64,000 nt of DNA. Source: JAIBJN01 sp963839745. Its GTDB lineage: Bacteria > Actinomycetota > Thermoleophilia > Gaiellales > Gaiellaceae. The stretch spans positions 434,001 to 498,000 of the forward strand of contig CAWIWC010000005.1 of the NCBI GenBank assembly GCA_963839745.1. Direction: 5' to 3'. The first letter of the stretch is position 1. Each line of letters begins with the position of its first letter. A model generated the notes under the pieces. That model did not search any database. It was not told the DNA's origin and saw nothing but the letters and a program-made list of their open reading frames with translations. Of the stretch, positions 33,928 to 41,463 are shown one piece after another. Both the position numbers and the translations under genes were made by a program.

Positions 33928-34844
33928 GGGTCTGCGTGGTCGGGTGCGGCGCCGTCGGCTCGCTCTTCGCGGCCGGCCTCGCGCAGCTCGAGGACGTCGA
34001 GGTCTGGGCCTACGACCTCGACGAGGCGCACGTGCGGGCGATCAACGAGCGCGGCCTCAGGATCTCCGGCGCGGGCGAGCTCGAGGCGCGCCTGCAGGCG
34101 ACCAGCGAGGCTTCCGACCTGCCGCCCTGCGACTTCGGGATCGTGGCGACAAAGAGCATGCACACCGGCGCGGCCATGGCCGCCGTGGCCCCGGCGCTCG
34201 CCGGCGGAGCGACCTGCTCGGTGCAGAACGGCGTCGGGAACGAGGAGGCGATCGCCGAGCACGTCGAGCGCGTCATCCGCGGGACGACGTTCCCGGCCGG
34301 GCGCATCCTCGAGCCGGGGCACGTCCAGTGGGACGTGAAGGGCGACACGACCATCGGCCCGTTCGAGCCGCGCCCGGCCGCGATGGACGAGGTCGAGCGG
34401 CTCGCCGACGCGTGCACGCGGGGCGGGCTTCCGACCCAGGCCGTGGCCGACGCGCGCGGCCCGCAGTGGCGGAAGGTCATCTTCAACGCGGCCACCAACC
34501 CCGTCGGCGCCCTCACCGGCCTCACGCACGGCCAGGTCTGCGAGGACGAGGCTCTGCGGCGGCTCGTCAGCGGGCTCGTCGACGAGGGCAAGGCTGTCGC
34601 CGCTGCGCAGGGGATCGAGCTCGACGCCGACCCGGAGGAGCTGATCGACCACGCGGCCAAGCCCGAGGTCGCGTACTGGCACAAGGCGAGCATGCTCCAG
34701 GACGCCGAGGCCCGCCGGACGACGGAGATCGACTACCTGAACGGCGGTATCGTCCGGTTCGGCCGGGAGCACGGCGTGCCGACGCCGCTGAACGAGGCCG
34801 TGACCGCACTCATCAAGGGAATGGAGCGAGCGTGGCAGCTGTGA
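33924..34844 (+). CDS. 2-dehydropantoate 2-reductase (ApbA/PanE)-family protein, second copy
   Basis: A 306-residue ketopantoate reductase-family enzyme: VCVVGCGAVGSLFAAGLAQ, VATKSMHTGAAMAAVAP, SVQNGVGNEE and the catalytic-Lys motif QWRKVIFNAATNPVGALTG. It is clearly homologous to the copy at 28.3 kb but diverged, so the two may act on different 2-oxo acids. ATGA overlap with livM2 and GTGA with the next gene. Confidence 0.86.
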   Translation: MRVCVVGCGAVGSLFAAGLAQLEDVEVWAYDLDEAHVRAINERGLRISGAGELEARLQATSEASDLPPCDFGIVATKSMHTGAAMAAVAPALAGGATCSVQNGVGNEEAIAEHVERVIRGTTFPAGRILEPGHVQWDVKGDTTIGPFEPRPAAMDEVERLADACTRGGLPTQAVADARGPQWRKVIFNAATNPVGALTGLTHGQVCEDEALRRLVSGLVDEGKAVAAAQGIELDADPEELIDHAAKPEVAYWHKASMLQDAEARRTTEIDYLNGGIVRFGREHGVPTPLNEAVTALIKGMERAWQL

Positions 34845-35968
34845 GCACGGAGGTCGACCGCAGATACCGGAACGTCCGCGAGGCGCTCGAGCGCAACGGC
34901 CTCGACGCGGCGATCGTCTCGGGGAGCGAGTACTCGGGCTTCGAGGGGGCGGTGACGTACCTCTCGGGCTTCGTGATCGTGCACCGCTACGCCTACGTGC
35001 TCCTGCCGCTGGACGGCGACCCGTCGATCGTCTTCCCGAGCGAGGCCCGCTACGTCGGCGAGCACTCGACGACCTGGATCGAGGACCAGGTCTTCGTCGA
35101 CGCGCCGGGCGTCTGGCTCCGCGACTGCGCTCGCGATCAGGGCTGGAGCCGCGTCGGCGTCTACGGCCTCGACTACGTCATGACCGTGCGCGACTACCGG
35201 GCCCTGGCCGACGGCGGCCCGGAGCTCGTCCCCTTCGACGTCGAGTTCGACCTCGCGCGCGCGGTCAAGAGCGATGCCGAGCTCGAGTCGGTGCGCGACA
35301 GCGTCCGCATCAACACCGAGGGGTTCCGGATCTTCCTGGACGGGTTCGCGCCGGGGAAGACCGAGGCCGAGCTGCTCGCGCCGTGCGAGCGCTACTTCGT
35401 CGAGCAGGGCTGCGGCCGGCTCACCATGGACATGGTGCTCGTGGGCGAGGAGGGCGCCGCCGAGCCGGAGTTCCGCATCGCGAGCACCGAGCGGCGCGTG
35501 CGCGAGGGCGACCTCCTCCTCCCCTCGCTCGAGGTGGCCGGCCCCGGCGGGCACTGGGTCGAGGTCTCGCGCGCGATCGCCGACGGCGAGCCGAGCGACG
35601 AGACGAAGCGCATGCTCGAGGCCTACGAGGAGTACTACGAGATCGCCCCGAGCGTCATGCGGCCGGGGGCGAGCGCCCACGACGTCCACCGCGCCGTCTC
35701 GAAGGGCTTCACCGAGCGGGGCTACCACCTCGGCCACGTCACCGGGCACTCGATCGGGATGACGATGATCGAGTTCCCGAAGATCGGCGAGGGCGTCGAG
35801 ACCGAGCTGGCCGAGAACATGGTCTTCTCGATGCACCCGCACGCGATCTCGGAGGACGGCAAGTCCTGCCTCTACATGCAGGACACCTGGCTCGTGACGG
35901 CAGACGGCGGCGAGCCGCTCGCAGGGCTGCCGATGAAGATCTACGCGGGCGCCGACGCCCGCGTCTAA
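34841..35968 (+). CDS. M24-fold (creatinase-like) protein without the canonical metal ligands
   Basis: About 375 residues with N-terminal creatinase domain (YLSGFVIVHRYAYVLLPL) and C-terminal M24 domain. The central His is kept (HVTGHSIGMTMIEFP), but the usual Asp, Asp, Glu, Glu ligands are replaced: SLEVAGPGGHWVEVSR, FSMHPHAIS and YMQDTWLVT. Metal-independent relatives such as creatinase and ectoine hydrolase (DoeA/EutD) cleave small cyclic or N-methyl compounds, suggesting C-N bond hydrolysis here. Start taken as the GTG overlapping the PanE stop (GTGA); a GTG nine bases upstream has a GGAG five bases before it. Confidence 0.8.
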   Translation: MSTEVDRRYRNVREALERNGLDAAIVSGSEYSGFEGAVTYLSGFVIVHRYAYVLLPLDGDPSIVFPSEARYVGEHSTTWIEDQVFVDAPGVWLRDCARDQGWSRVGVYGLDYVMTVRDYRALADGGPELVPFDVEFDLARAVKSDAELESVRDSVRINTEGFRIFLDGFAPGKTEAELLAPCERYFVEQGCGRLTMDMVLVGEEGAAEPEFRIASTERRVREGDLLLPSLEVAGPGGHWVEVSRAIADGEPSDETKRMLEAYEEYYEIAPSVMRPGASAHDVHRAVSKGFTERGYHLGHVTGHSIGMTMIEFPKIGEGVETELAENMVFSMHPHAISEDGKSCLYMQDTWLVTADGGEPLAGLPMKIYAGADARV

Positions 35969-35971
35969 CTC

Positions 35972-36451
35972 CTAGTCCTCTTCGGTGCAGTCGGTGTCCG
36001 CGCCGGCGGCGGGGAGGCGGCCGAGCAGCTCGGCGAGCGTCGCGCGCTCCTCCTCGCTGTAGCGCTGGACGAAGAGCTCGTCCACGCCGGCCAGGTGCGT
36101 GCGCGAGGCCTCGCGCAGCTTGTCGAGGCCGGCGTCGGTGAGCTTCGCGTAGACGACCCGGCGGTCGGACGGGCAGGAGTCGCGCTCGACGTAGCCGCCG
36201 TGCTCCAGGCCTTCCAGGAGGCGGGTGATGCCCGAGGCCGTGAGGATGACGCGCTCGGCGAGGTCGACGCGGCGCAGCCGCCGCTCGTCCGCGCGGGACA
36301 GGTGCAGGAGGACTTCGTAGTCGTTGATCGTGAGGCCGTGCTCGGCGACCAGATCGGCCGAGAGCTGTCGTGTCAGCGCGGCATGTGCGCGCAGAAACCG
36401 CTTCCAGGCCTCGAGCTGCTGCTCTCGTTGCTCGACAAGCGGGGTGCTCAT
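35972..36451 (-). CDS. MarR-family transcriptional regulator (first)
   Basis: A 159-residue winged-helix regulator. The recognition region is RVDLAERVILTASGITRLLEGLEHGGYVER, wing SDRRVVYAKLTDAG, with flanking dimerisation helices. Start taken at MSTPLVEQREQ, 10 bases after the upstream MarR stop; an in-frame ATG 39 bases upstream lies inside that gene. It is the second gene of a two-MarR operon divergent from the ABC exporter. The two copies are not close duplicates. Confidence 0.9.
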   Translation of the reverse strand: MSTPLVEQREQQLEAWKRFLRAHAALTRQLSADLVAEHGLTINDYEVLLHLSRADERRLRRVDLAERVILTASGITRLLEGLEHGGYVERDSCPSDRRVVYAKLTDAGLDKLREASRTHLAGVDELFVQRYSEEERATLAELLGRLPAAGADTDCTEED

Positions 36452-36461
36452 CGTCGGGATG

Positions 36462-36905
36462 CTACCGGTCGAGCGCGCGGCCGAGAACATCGCGGAGGGC
36501 GCGCTGGTCGCTCGCGCTCAGCTCGGCGATCTCGGGAGGCGGCCTGCGCATGAGCTCCACGACCTGCGAGCGCACCCGCTTTCCGGCTTCCGTCAGGGCC
36601 AGCGTCTTGACGCGGCGGTCCTCCCGGCCGGCTTGCCGCTCGACGAGCCCGCGGGCCTCGAGGCGGTCGACGATCCCCGTCACGTTGGACGCGTGGCAGA
36701 AGAGCGCGTCCGCGAGAGCACTCATGGCGATCGGCTGCTCGGGGTCGAGAAGGCGGAGCGCATGCCCCTGGACCGGGGTGAGGTCGAGCTCGGCGAGCGC
36801 GGGCACGAGCACGGAGTGCTTCCGTTTGGCGAGCTCGAAGAGGAGCCGCCAGGCCTCCTCCGCCACGCTCGTCGTGGGCTCCGTCTCTAGCACCATCGTA
36901 GCCAT
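36462..36905 (-). CDS. MarR-family transcriptional regulator (second)
   Basis: A 147-residue MarR protein: helix-turn-helix MSALADALFCHASNVTGIVDRLEARGL and wing REDRRVKTLALTEAGK. It contains a Cys in the recognition region (FCHASN). Adjacent to the operator pair at 36908-36941, so it probably represses both itself and the drrA-like gene and is released by a drug or metabolite exported by the ABC system. Confidence 0.92.
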   Translation of the reverse strand: MATMVLETEPTTSVAEEAWRLLFELAKRKHSVLVPALAELDLTPVQGHALRLLDPEQPIAMSALADALFCHASNVTGIVDRLEARGLVERQAGREDRRVKTLALTEAGKRVRSQVVELMRRPPPEIAELSASDQRALRDVLGRALDR

Positions 36906-36907
36906 GA

Positions 36908-36954
36908 TACTTGATGAAGTAAATACTTGACAAGATCAAGTTTCTCGGTAGCCT
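36908..36954. promoter_or_regulatory. Two MarR-type operators overlapping the drrA promoter
   Basis: First dyad: TACTT and AAGTA around GATG (36908-36921). Second: ACTTGA and TCAAGT around CAAGA (36925-36941). Both share the ACTTGA half-site. TTGACA (36927-36932) is embedded in the second and TAGCCT (36949-36954) follows after 16 bases, six bases before the GTG of the ATPase gene. The arrangement predicts repression by promoter occlusion and a leaderless exporter message. Confidence 0.6.
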
Positions 36955-36960
36955 GACACG

Positions 36961-37954
36961 GTGCGCGACGAGCACGGCATCCAGGCCGAGGCCCTGGCCC
37001 GCGAGTTCAAGGGCGGCATCCGCGCCGTCGACGGGATCGACCTCGCGGTCGCGCCGGGCGAGATCTACGGCTTCCTCGGCCCCAACGGCGCCGGGAAGTC
37101 GACGACCGTGCACATGCTGACGACGCTGCTGCCGCCTTCGGCGGGGACGGCGCGGGTCGCGGGCTTCGACGTCGCGCGCGAGGGGCAGCAGGTCCGTGCG
37201 GCCATCGGCGCGGCGCTGCAGGAGGCCGCGCTCGACCCGCTCCTGACGGGCCGTGAGCACCTGCGCCTCCAGACCGCGCTTCACGGGATGGCGCGGGCGG
37301 AGCGCAAGCAGCGGAGCCAGACGCTCCTCGAGCGGGTCGGCCTGACGGAGGCCGCCGACCGCAAGGTCAAGACGTACTCCGGGCGGGATGAAGCGCCGGC
37401 TCGACCTCGCGCTCGCGCTCGCCCACGAGCCTCGCATCCTCTTCCTCGACGAGCCCACGACGGGCCTCGATCCTCAGAGCCGCAACGCGCTCTGGGCCGA
37501 GGTGGCCCGCCTCGCCCGCGACGAGGGTGTCACCGTCTTTCTGACCACGCAGTACCTGGAGGAGGCGGACGTGCTCGCCGACCGTGTCGGGATCATCGAC
37601 CACGGGCGGATCGTCGCCGGGGGAACTCCCATGGCCCTGAAGGCCGAGATCGGCCGGCCGAGCGTCGAGGCGATTCCCGCGGACCCGGCCCAGCTCGTTG
37701 CGCTCGCCACGGTGCTGGAGCGCTTCGGCGAGCCCGTCCCCGGCTCGCCCAAGGGCGTGAGCGTGCGTCTCGACGGCGGCGAGGACGCGCTGGCGGACGT
37801 CGTCCGCGCGCTCGACGCCGAGGGGCTGCACGTTTCGCACCTCCAGCTGCACGCGCCGACGCTCGACGACGTCTTCCTGGCCAAGACGGGCCGCTCGCTC
37901 GAGGGCGCCGGCGACGAGCTCGAGGAGCCCGAGCCCGAGCCGGTGCCCGCGTGA
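36961..37954 (+). CDS. DrrA-type ABC exporter ATPase, frameshifted
   Basis: About 330 residues, drug-resistance ABC ATPase of the DrrA/CcmA family: Walker A GPNGAGKST, Walker B RILFLDEPTTGLDP, switch LTTQYLEEAD, and the DrrA-typical C-terminal domain ending TLDDVFLAKTG. The signature motif is split by an extra G in GGG at 37381-37383: VKTYSG in one frame continues as GMKRRLDLALALAH in the next. It starts with GTG behind a MarR-controlled promoter and overlaps the first permease (GTGA). Likely exports a toxic compound or lipid-like product. Confidence 0.85.
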
Positions 37955-38736
37955 CCGGGCACGGCCCGCTTCTCCTCCAGGTCTCCCATCTCGCGCGGCG
38001 CTCGGTGATGCGGACGTTCCGCCAGCCGATCAACGTCGTGCCCTCGTTCCTCTTCCCGCTCATGCTGCTGGCCGTCAACGTCGGCGGCCTGCAGGCGGCG
38101 GCGGACCTTCCCGGATTCCCGGCGGGCTCCTACCTCGACTTCGCGCTCGCGTTCACCTTCCTGCAGGGCGCGCTCTTCGCCACCACGAACGCGGGGACGG
38201 ACCTCGCGCGCGACATCCAGACGGGCTTCCTCGACCGGCTCGCGCTGACGCCGATGCGAAGCGCGGCGCTCCTGCTCGGGCAACTGGCGGGGGTCGTCGC
38301 GCTCGCGCTTCTGCAGGCGACGCTCTACCTCACGATCGGCATCGTCGCCGGCGTGCGGCCGGAGAGCGGCGTCCCCGGCGTGATCCTGATCGTCTTCCTC
38401 GGCGTCCTGATCGCGCTGGCCTTCGGCGCGATCGGAGCGTTCCTGGCGCTGCGCACCGGCTCCGGCGAGGCGATCCAGGCGCTCTTCCCGCTCTTCTTCG
38501 TCTTCCTCTTCCTGTCCTCGATGAACCTGCCGCGGAACCTGATCGAGATCGACTGGTTCCGCACGGTGACGACGATCAACCCCGTCTCGTACCTGATCGA
38601 GGGGATCCGGAGCCTGATCATCACCGGCTGGGATCTCCAGGCGCTCCTGCTCGGTTTCGGTCTCGCGATCGGGATCGGCTCGATCGCCCTCAGCGCGGCC
38701 GGCTGGGCGCTGCGTGGGAGGCTCGCCCGCTCATGA
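37951..38736 (+). CDS. ABC-2 type permease (DrrB-like), first
   Basis: A 261-residue ABC-2 membrane protein with six predicted helices. Motifs: RTFRQPINVVPSFLFPLMLL, the amphipathic ARDIQTGFLDRLALTPM segment (typical of DrrB) and TTINPVSYLIEGIRSLI near the end. GTG start overlaps the ATPase stop and the stop overlaps the next permease ATG, so ATPase and two permeases are translated as one unit. Confidence 0.9.
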   Translation: MTGHGPLLLQVSHLARRSVMRTFRQPINVVPSFLFPLMLLAVNVGGLQAAADLPGFPAGSYLDFALAFTFLQGALFATTNAGTDLARDIQTGFLDRLALTPMRSAALLLGQLAGVVALALLQATLYLTIGIVAGVRPESGVPGVILIVFLGVLIALAFGAIGAFLALRTGSGEAIQALFPLFFVFLFLSSMNLPRNLIEIDWFRTVTTINPVSYLIEGIRSLIITGWDLQALLLGFGLAIGIGSIALSAAGWALRGRLARS

Positions 38737-39503
38737 GGTCGTTCCGTTCCGTTGCGTTCGCGGTCGCCTGGCGCGGGATCCACAACGCCTTCACGAGCCC
38801 GGCAATCCTCATCCCGTCGCTGCTCTTCCCGTTCTTCTTCTTCACCGCGTTCGCGGGCGGGCTCTCGCGCGTCTCCGACGTGCCGGGCTTCGACTATCCG
38901 CCCGGCTACACGACCTTCCAGTTCGCCTTCGTCTTCATGCAGTCGGCGGCCTTCGGCGGGATCTTCAACGGCTTCGCCATCGCCCGCGACTTCGAGAGCG
39001 GCTTCGCCCGCCGGCTGCTGCTCGCCGCGCCGCAGCGCACGGGCATCATCGCGGGCTACGCGATCGTCGCGCTCGTGCGCTGGGCGGCCACGATCTCGGT
39101 CGTGACCGTGGTCGCGCTGCTCGTGGGCATGGAGGTGCTCGGCAGTAAGGTCGACCTCTTCGGCCTCGTCCTGCTCGGGCTCCTCGTGAACGTGGCCGCG
39201 GTGCTCTGGGCGGCCGGGATCGCCATGCGCTTCCGGACCCTCCAGGCCGGCCCGCTCATGCAGGTGCCGGTCTTCCTCCTTCTCTTTCTCGCGCCCGTGT
39301 ATGTGCCGCTCGACCTTCTCCAGGGGTGGATCCACACGCTCGCGAGCGTCAACCCGGCTACGTTCCTGCTCGAGGCCGGGCGGAGCCTCCTGGCCGGCGA
39401 CCCGGTCGAGGTGGGGATCGCGTTCGCGATCAGCTTCGGCGCCGTCGGGCTCCTCTCCGTCTGGGCGCTCCGCGGCCTACGCAGCGCCGAAGCGGCCGGC
39501 TGA
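38733..39503 (+). CDS. ABC-2 type permease (DrrB-like), second
   Basis: A 256-residue paralogue of the preceding permease: RGIHNAFTSPAILIPSLLFP, ARDFESGFARRLLLAAP and ASVNPATFLLEAGRSLL align with the same landmarks. The two permeases probably form a heterodimeric pore with one ATPase gene, as in some drug or lipid exporters. It ends four bases before the convergent GNAT gene. Confidence 0.9.
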   Translation: MRSFRSVAFAVAWRGIHNAFTSPAILIPSLLFPFFFFTAFAGGLSRVSDVPGFDYPPGYTTFQFAFVFMQSAAFGGIFNGFAIARDFESGFARRLLLAAPQRTGIIAGYAIVALVRWAATISVVTVVALLVGMEVLGSKVDLFGLVLLGLLVNVAAVLWAAGIAMRFRTLQAGPLMQVPVFLLLFLAPVYVPLDLLQGWIHTLASVNPATFLLEAGRSLLAGDPVEVGIAFAISFGAVGLLSVWALRGLRSAEAAG

Positions 39504-39507
39504 CGGG

Positions 39508-40002
39508 CTACGCGGAGAGGTCGAAGCGCCAGTCGTTGGAGCGCAGCGGGTGCCCGGGCGGGTATTCGAAGTCGTGCTCGCCCAGCAGCGTGAAGCCGGC
39601 CTTCCGGCAGATCGCATTCGACGGTGCGTTGTCGACCGAGGGGAAGGCGTGGACGAAGCGGTGCTTGCCCTCCGAGCGCGCGGCTTCGAGCGCCTGGGCC
39701 GTCGCCCGCGCGGCAATTCCTCGACCCTGGAAGGCCGTCAGCACCGACCAGCCGATCTCGTAGACCTCCTCGCCCTGCCAGGTGCGCTCCCAGAACCCAA
39801 CCCAGCCGACGCCTTCGCCGGTCGGCTCGAGCACGATCTTGAACTGCCCGGAGCCCGGCTGCTCGTACTTCGCCTGGCGCTCGGCGATCTTCTCGGAGCT
39901 TTCGGGGCCGCCGAGGTGCTGCGTCATCGCCGGGTCGGAGAGCGTCTGTTCGAGCAGCGACCGGTCGCCCGCGCCCCAGGGCTCGATCCGCACGTCTGAC
40001 AC
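39508..40002 (-). CDS. GNAT-family acetyltransferase (RimJ/RimL-like)
   Basis: A 164-residue GNAT protein of the type that acetylates small molecules or N-termini. The acetyl-CoA pyrophosphate loop is FQGRGIAARATAQAL and the later motif is VHAFPSVDNAPSNAICRKAGF, including the Asn-Ser-Cys stretch typical of RimJ-like members. Two bases separate it from the upstream VOC gene, so the two are co-transcribed leftward. Substrate unknown. Confidence 0.88.
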   Translation of the reverse strand: MSDVRIEPWGAGDRSLLEQTLSDPAMTQHLGGPESSEKIAERQAKYEQPGSGQFKIVLEPTGEGVGWVGFWERTWQGEEVYEIGWSVLTAFQGRGIAARATAQALEAARSEGKHRFVHAFPSVDNAPSNAICRKAGFTLLGEHDFEYPPGHPLRSNDWRFDLSA

Positions 40003-40004
40003 GG

Positions 40005-40451
40005 CTAGGCCGGGCCGAGGCCCTTCTCGCGGAGCTCGGCCAGGGCGCGCTCGCTCTTCTCGAGGCCTTCAAGCCCCATCCCTCGGAGGACGTCCTCGGT
40101 CTTCGAGAACTGCACGTCGCGGTAGTCGACGACCTGGATCCGGTTGCCCCAGGGGTCGCGGAAGTCGAGCCCGCGGCCGGGGAGAATCTCTGCGCCGGCC
40201 TCCTCGAGCGCCCGCCGGGTGGCGTCCTTGTCGTCCACAACCAGGCCGAGATGGCGATGGTCGTCCGGCGCCTGCGTGCGTCCCTCGCCGAGCGCGATGA
40301 ACTGGTCGCCCATGTCGACGAAGGCCATCCGGCCTGCGCGACCGCGCAGCGTCAGGTCGAAAATGGCGCCGTAGAACGCCAGGGCCTCGTCGACGTCGCT
40401 CACTTCGAGGGCGACGTGATTGACGCCGACGAGCCTAGGGCGAGGGCTCAC
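40005..40451 (-). CDS. VOC-family (glyoxalase/bleomycin-resistance fold) protein
   Basis: A 148-residue vicinal-oxygen-chelate protein: NHVALEVSDVDEALAFYGAIF at the N-terminus, HRHLGLVVDDKDATRRALEEAG in the middle and FRDPWGNRIQVVDY near the end, giving His and Glu/Gln metal ligands. A C-terminal helix rich in Glu and Arg follows. Start is a GTG. Could be a resistance protein or an isomerase; no specific reaction is recognised. Confidence 0.87.
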   Translation of the reverse strand: MSPRPRLVGVNHVALEVSDVDEALAFYGAIFDLTLRGRAGRMAFVDMGDQFIALGEGRTQAPDDHRHLGLVVDDKDATRRALEEAGAEILPGRGLDFRDPWGNRIQVVDYRDVQFSKTEDVLRGMGLEGLEKSERALAELREKGLGPA

Positions 40452-40500
40452 CGGTTCCGCCGACAGGGCTTACGGGTAGCGTGGGGAGGGACGAAACCAC

Positions 40501-40512
40501 GGTTCGAGAACC
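40501..40512. promoter_or_regulatory. GGTTC-GA-GAACC palindrome upstream of the Mau-like locus
   Basis: A perfect 5-bp inverted repeat with a two-base centre, in the 133-base gap between the divergent VOC and MauE-like genes. The rest of the gap becomes AT-richer (TTTTGAGGATTTGATGAAAA, 40524-40543) before the GTG at 40585. Probably part of the control region for one or both directions; no clear -35/-10 pair was found. Confidence 0.3.
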
Positions 40513-40584
40513 CTAGCGGGAAGGTTTTGAGGATTTGATGAAAACTCTGCCGCCCCCGGGCGAGCGCGCCGAATAACTCCTACA

Positions 40585-41463
40585 GTGATTGACTTGTCGA
40601 CTATCGCCCGGATCGTCGTCGGCCTTCTGCTGCTCTGGGCCGCGGCGGCAAAGCTGCGTCGCCGGCAGGACCTTCCCGACTGGCTGGCCGCCTACGGCGT
40701 GCCCGCCGGCGCAGCGCCCGCGGTTGCCTGGGGCGTCATGGCGGCGGAGGGAATCGTCGGCTTCCTGCTCCTGTTCGGGCTCGTGCTGCCGGCGAGCGCC
40801 TACGCCGCGGTCGCGCTCGGCGTCCTGTTCGTCGGCGCGCTGGGCTTCGCGCGCTTGCGCGGTGTCGAGCGGCTTCGCTGCGGGTGCTTCGGGGCCTCCG
40901 AGGGCCAGACCACGCACCTGCTGCTCCGCGCTGTGGGCTTCACGCTCGTTGCGCTCATCGCCGCCACCGGGGTCGAGGTCGACGTCGGCGCCTCCTCCGA
41001 CACGCTGATCGCCGTCGCGCTGGTCGTGCTCACGGCGGCCGTCGTCCTGCTCGCGCTCCTCGTGTTCGCGCTCTACCGTCAGGTCGGCGTTCTCACCATG
41101 CGGATCGGCCCGCGTGTTCCCTTCGAGCTCGCCGAGGAGGGGCCCGAGCTCGGCTCCGCCGCGCCGGCGCTCGAAGGGCTCCGGGGCAGGCGCGCCGAGG
41201 TGGTCTTCTTCTTCTCCGCGACCTGCCGTCTGTGCCGTCAGCTGAGCCCGGGCGTCGCCGCACTCGCGCGCCAGGGGCTCGCCGTGCGTGTCGTCGAGGA
41301 GGAGCAGGAAGAGGACGCGTTCAAGCGCTGGAACGTGCCGGGGACGCCCTTCGTCGTGCATGTGGTCGACGGGGTCGTGGCCGCGAAGGGAACCGTGAAC
41401 ACGCTCGAGGAGCTGGAGACGCTCCTCGACGCCGGCAGGGCGAGGATCCATGCAGCAGCCTGA
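40585..41463 (+). CDS. MauE-like redox membrane protein fused to a thioredoxin-like (MauD-type) domain
   Basis: A 292-residue fusion. Residues about 1-150 hold four hydrophobic helices of the MauE/DoxX type with a Cys-Gly-Cys (RLRCGCFGAS) on a loop; residues about 185-290 form a thioredoxin-like domain, VVFFFSATCRLCRQLSP with CxxC and a cis-Pro motif GTPFVV. In methylamine users MauE and MauD are separate and help form the disulfides of the dehydrogenase light chain. Here the next gene encodes a cysteine-rich light-chain-like protein overlapping by 14 bases, so the fusion is its probable oxidant or isomerase. GTG start. Confidence 0.8.
   Translation: MIDLSTIARIVVGLLLLWAAAAKLRRRQDLPDWLAAYGVPAGAAPAVAWGVMAAEGIVGFLLLFGLVLPASAYAAVALGVLFVGALGFARLRGVERLRCGCFGASEGQTTHLLLRAVGFTLVALIAATGVEVDVGASSDTLIAVALVVLTAAVVLLALLVFALYRQVGVLTMRIGPRVPFELAEEGPELGSAAPALEGLRGRRAEVVFFFSATCRLCRQLSPGVAALARQGLAVRVVEEEQEEDAFKRWNVPGTPFVVHVVDGVVAAKGTVNTLEELETLLDAGRARIHAAA

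Noticed and set aside
28324..34844. Naming either PanE-like gene panE for pantothenate synthesis
   Set aside because: Two diverged copies lie inside a transporter/catabolic operon, and no panB, panC or panD is present.
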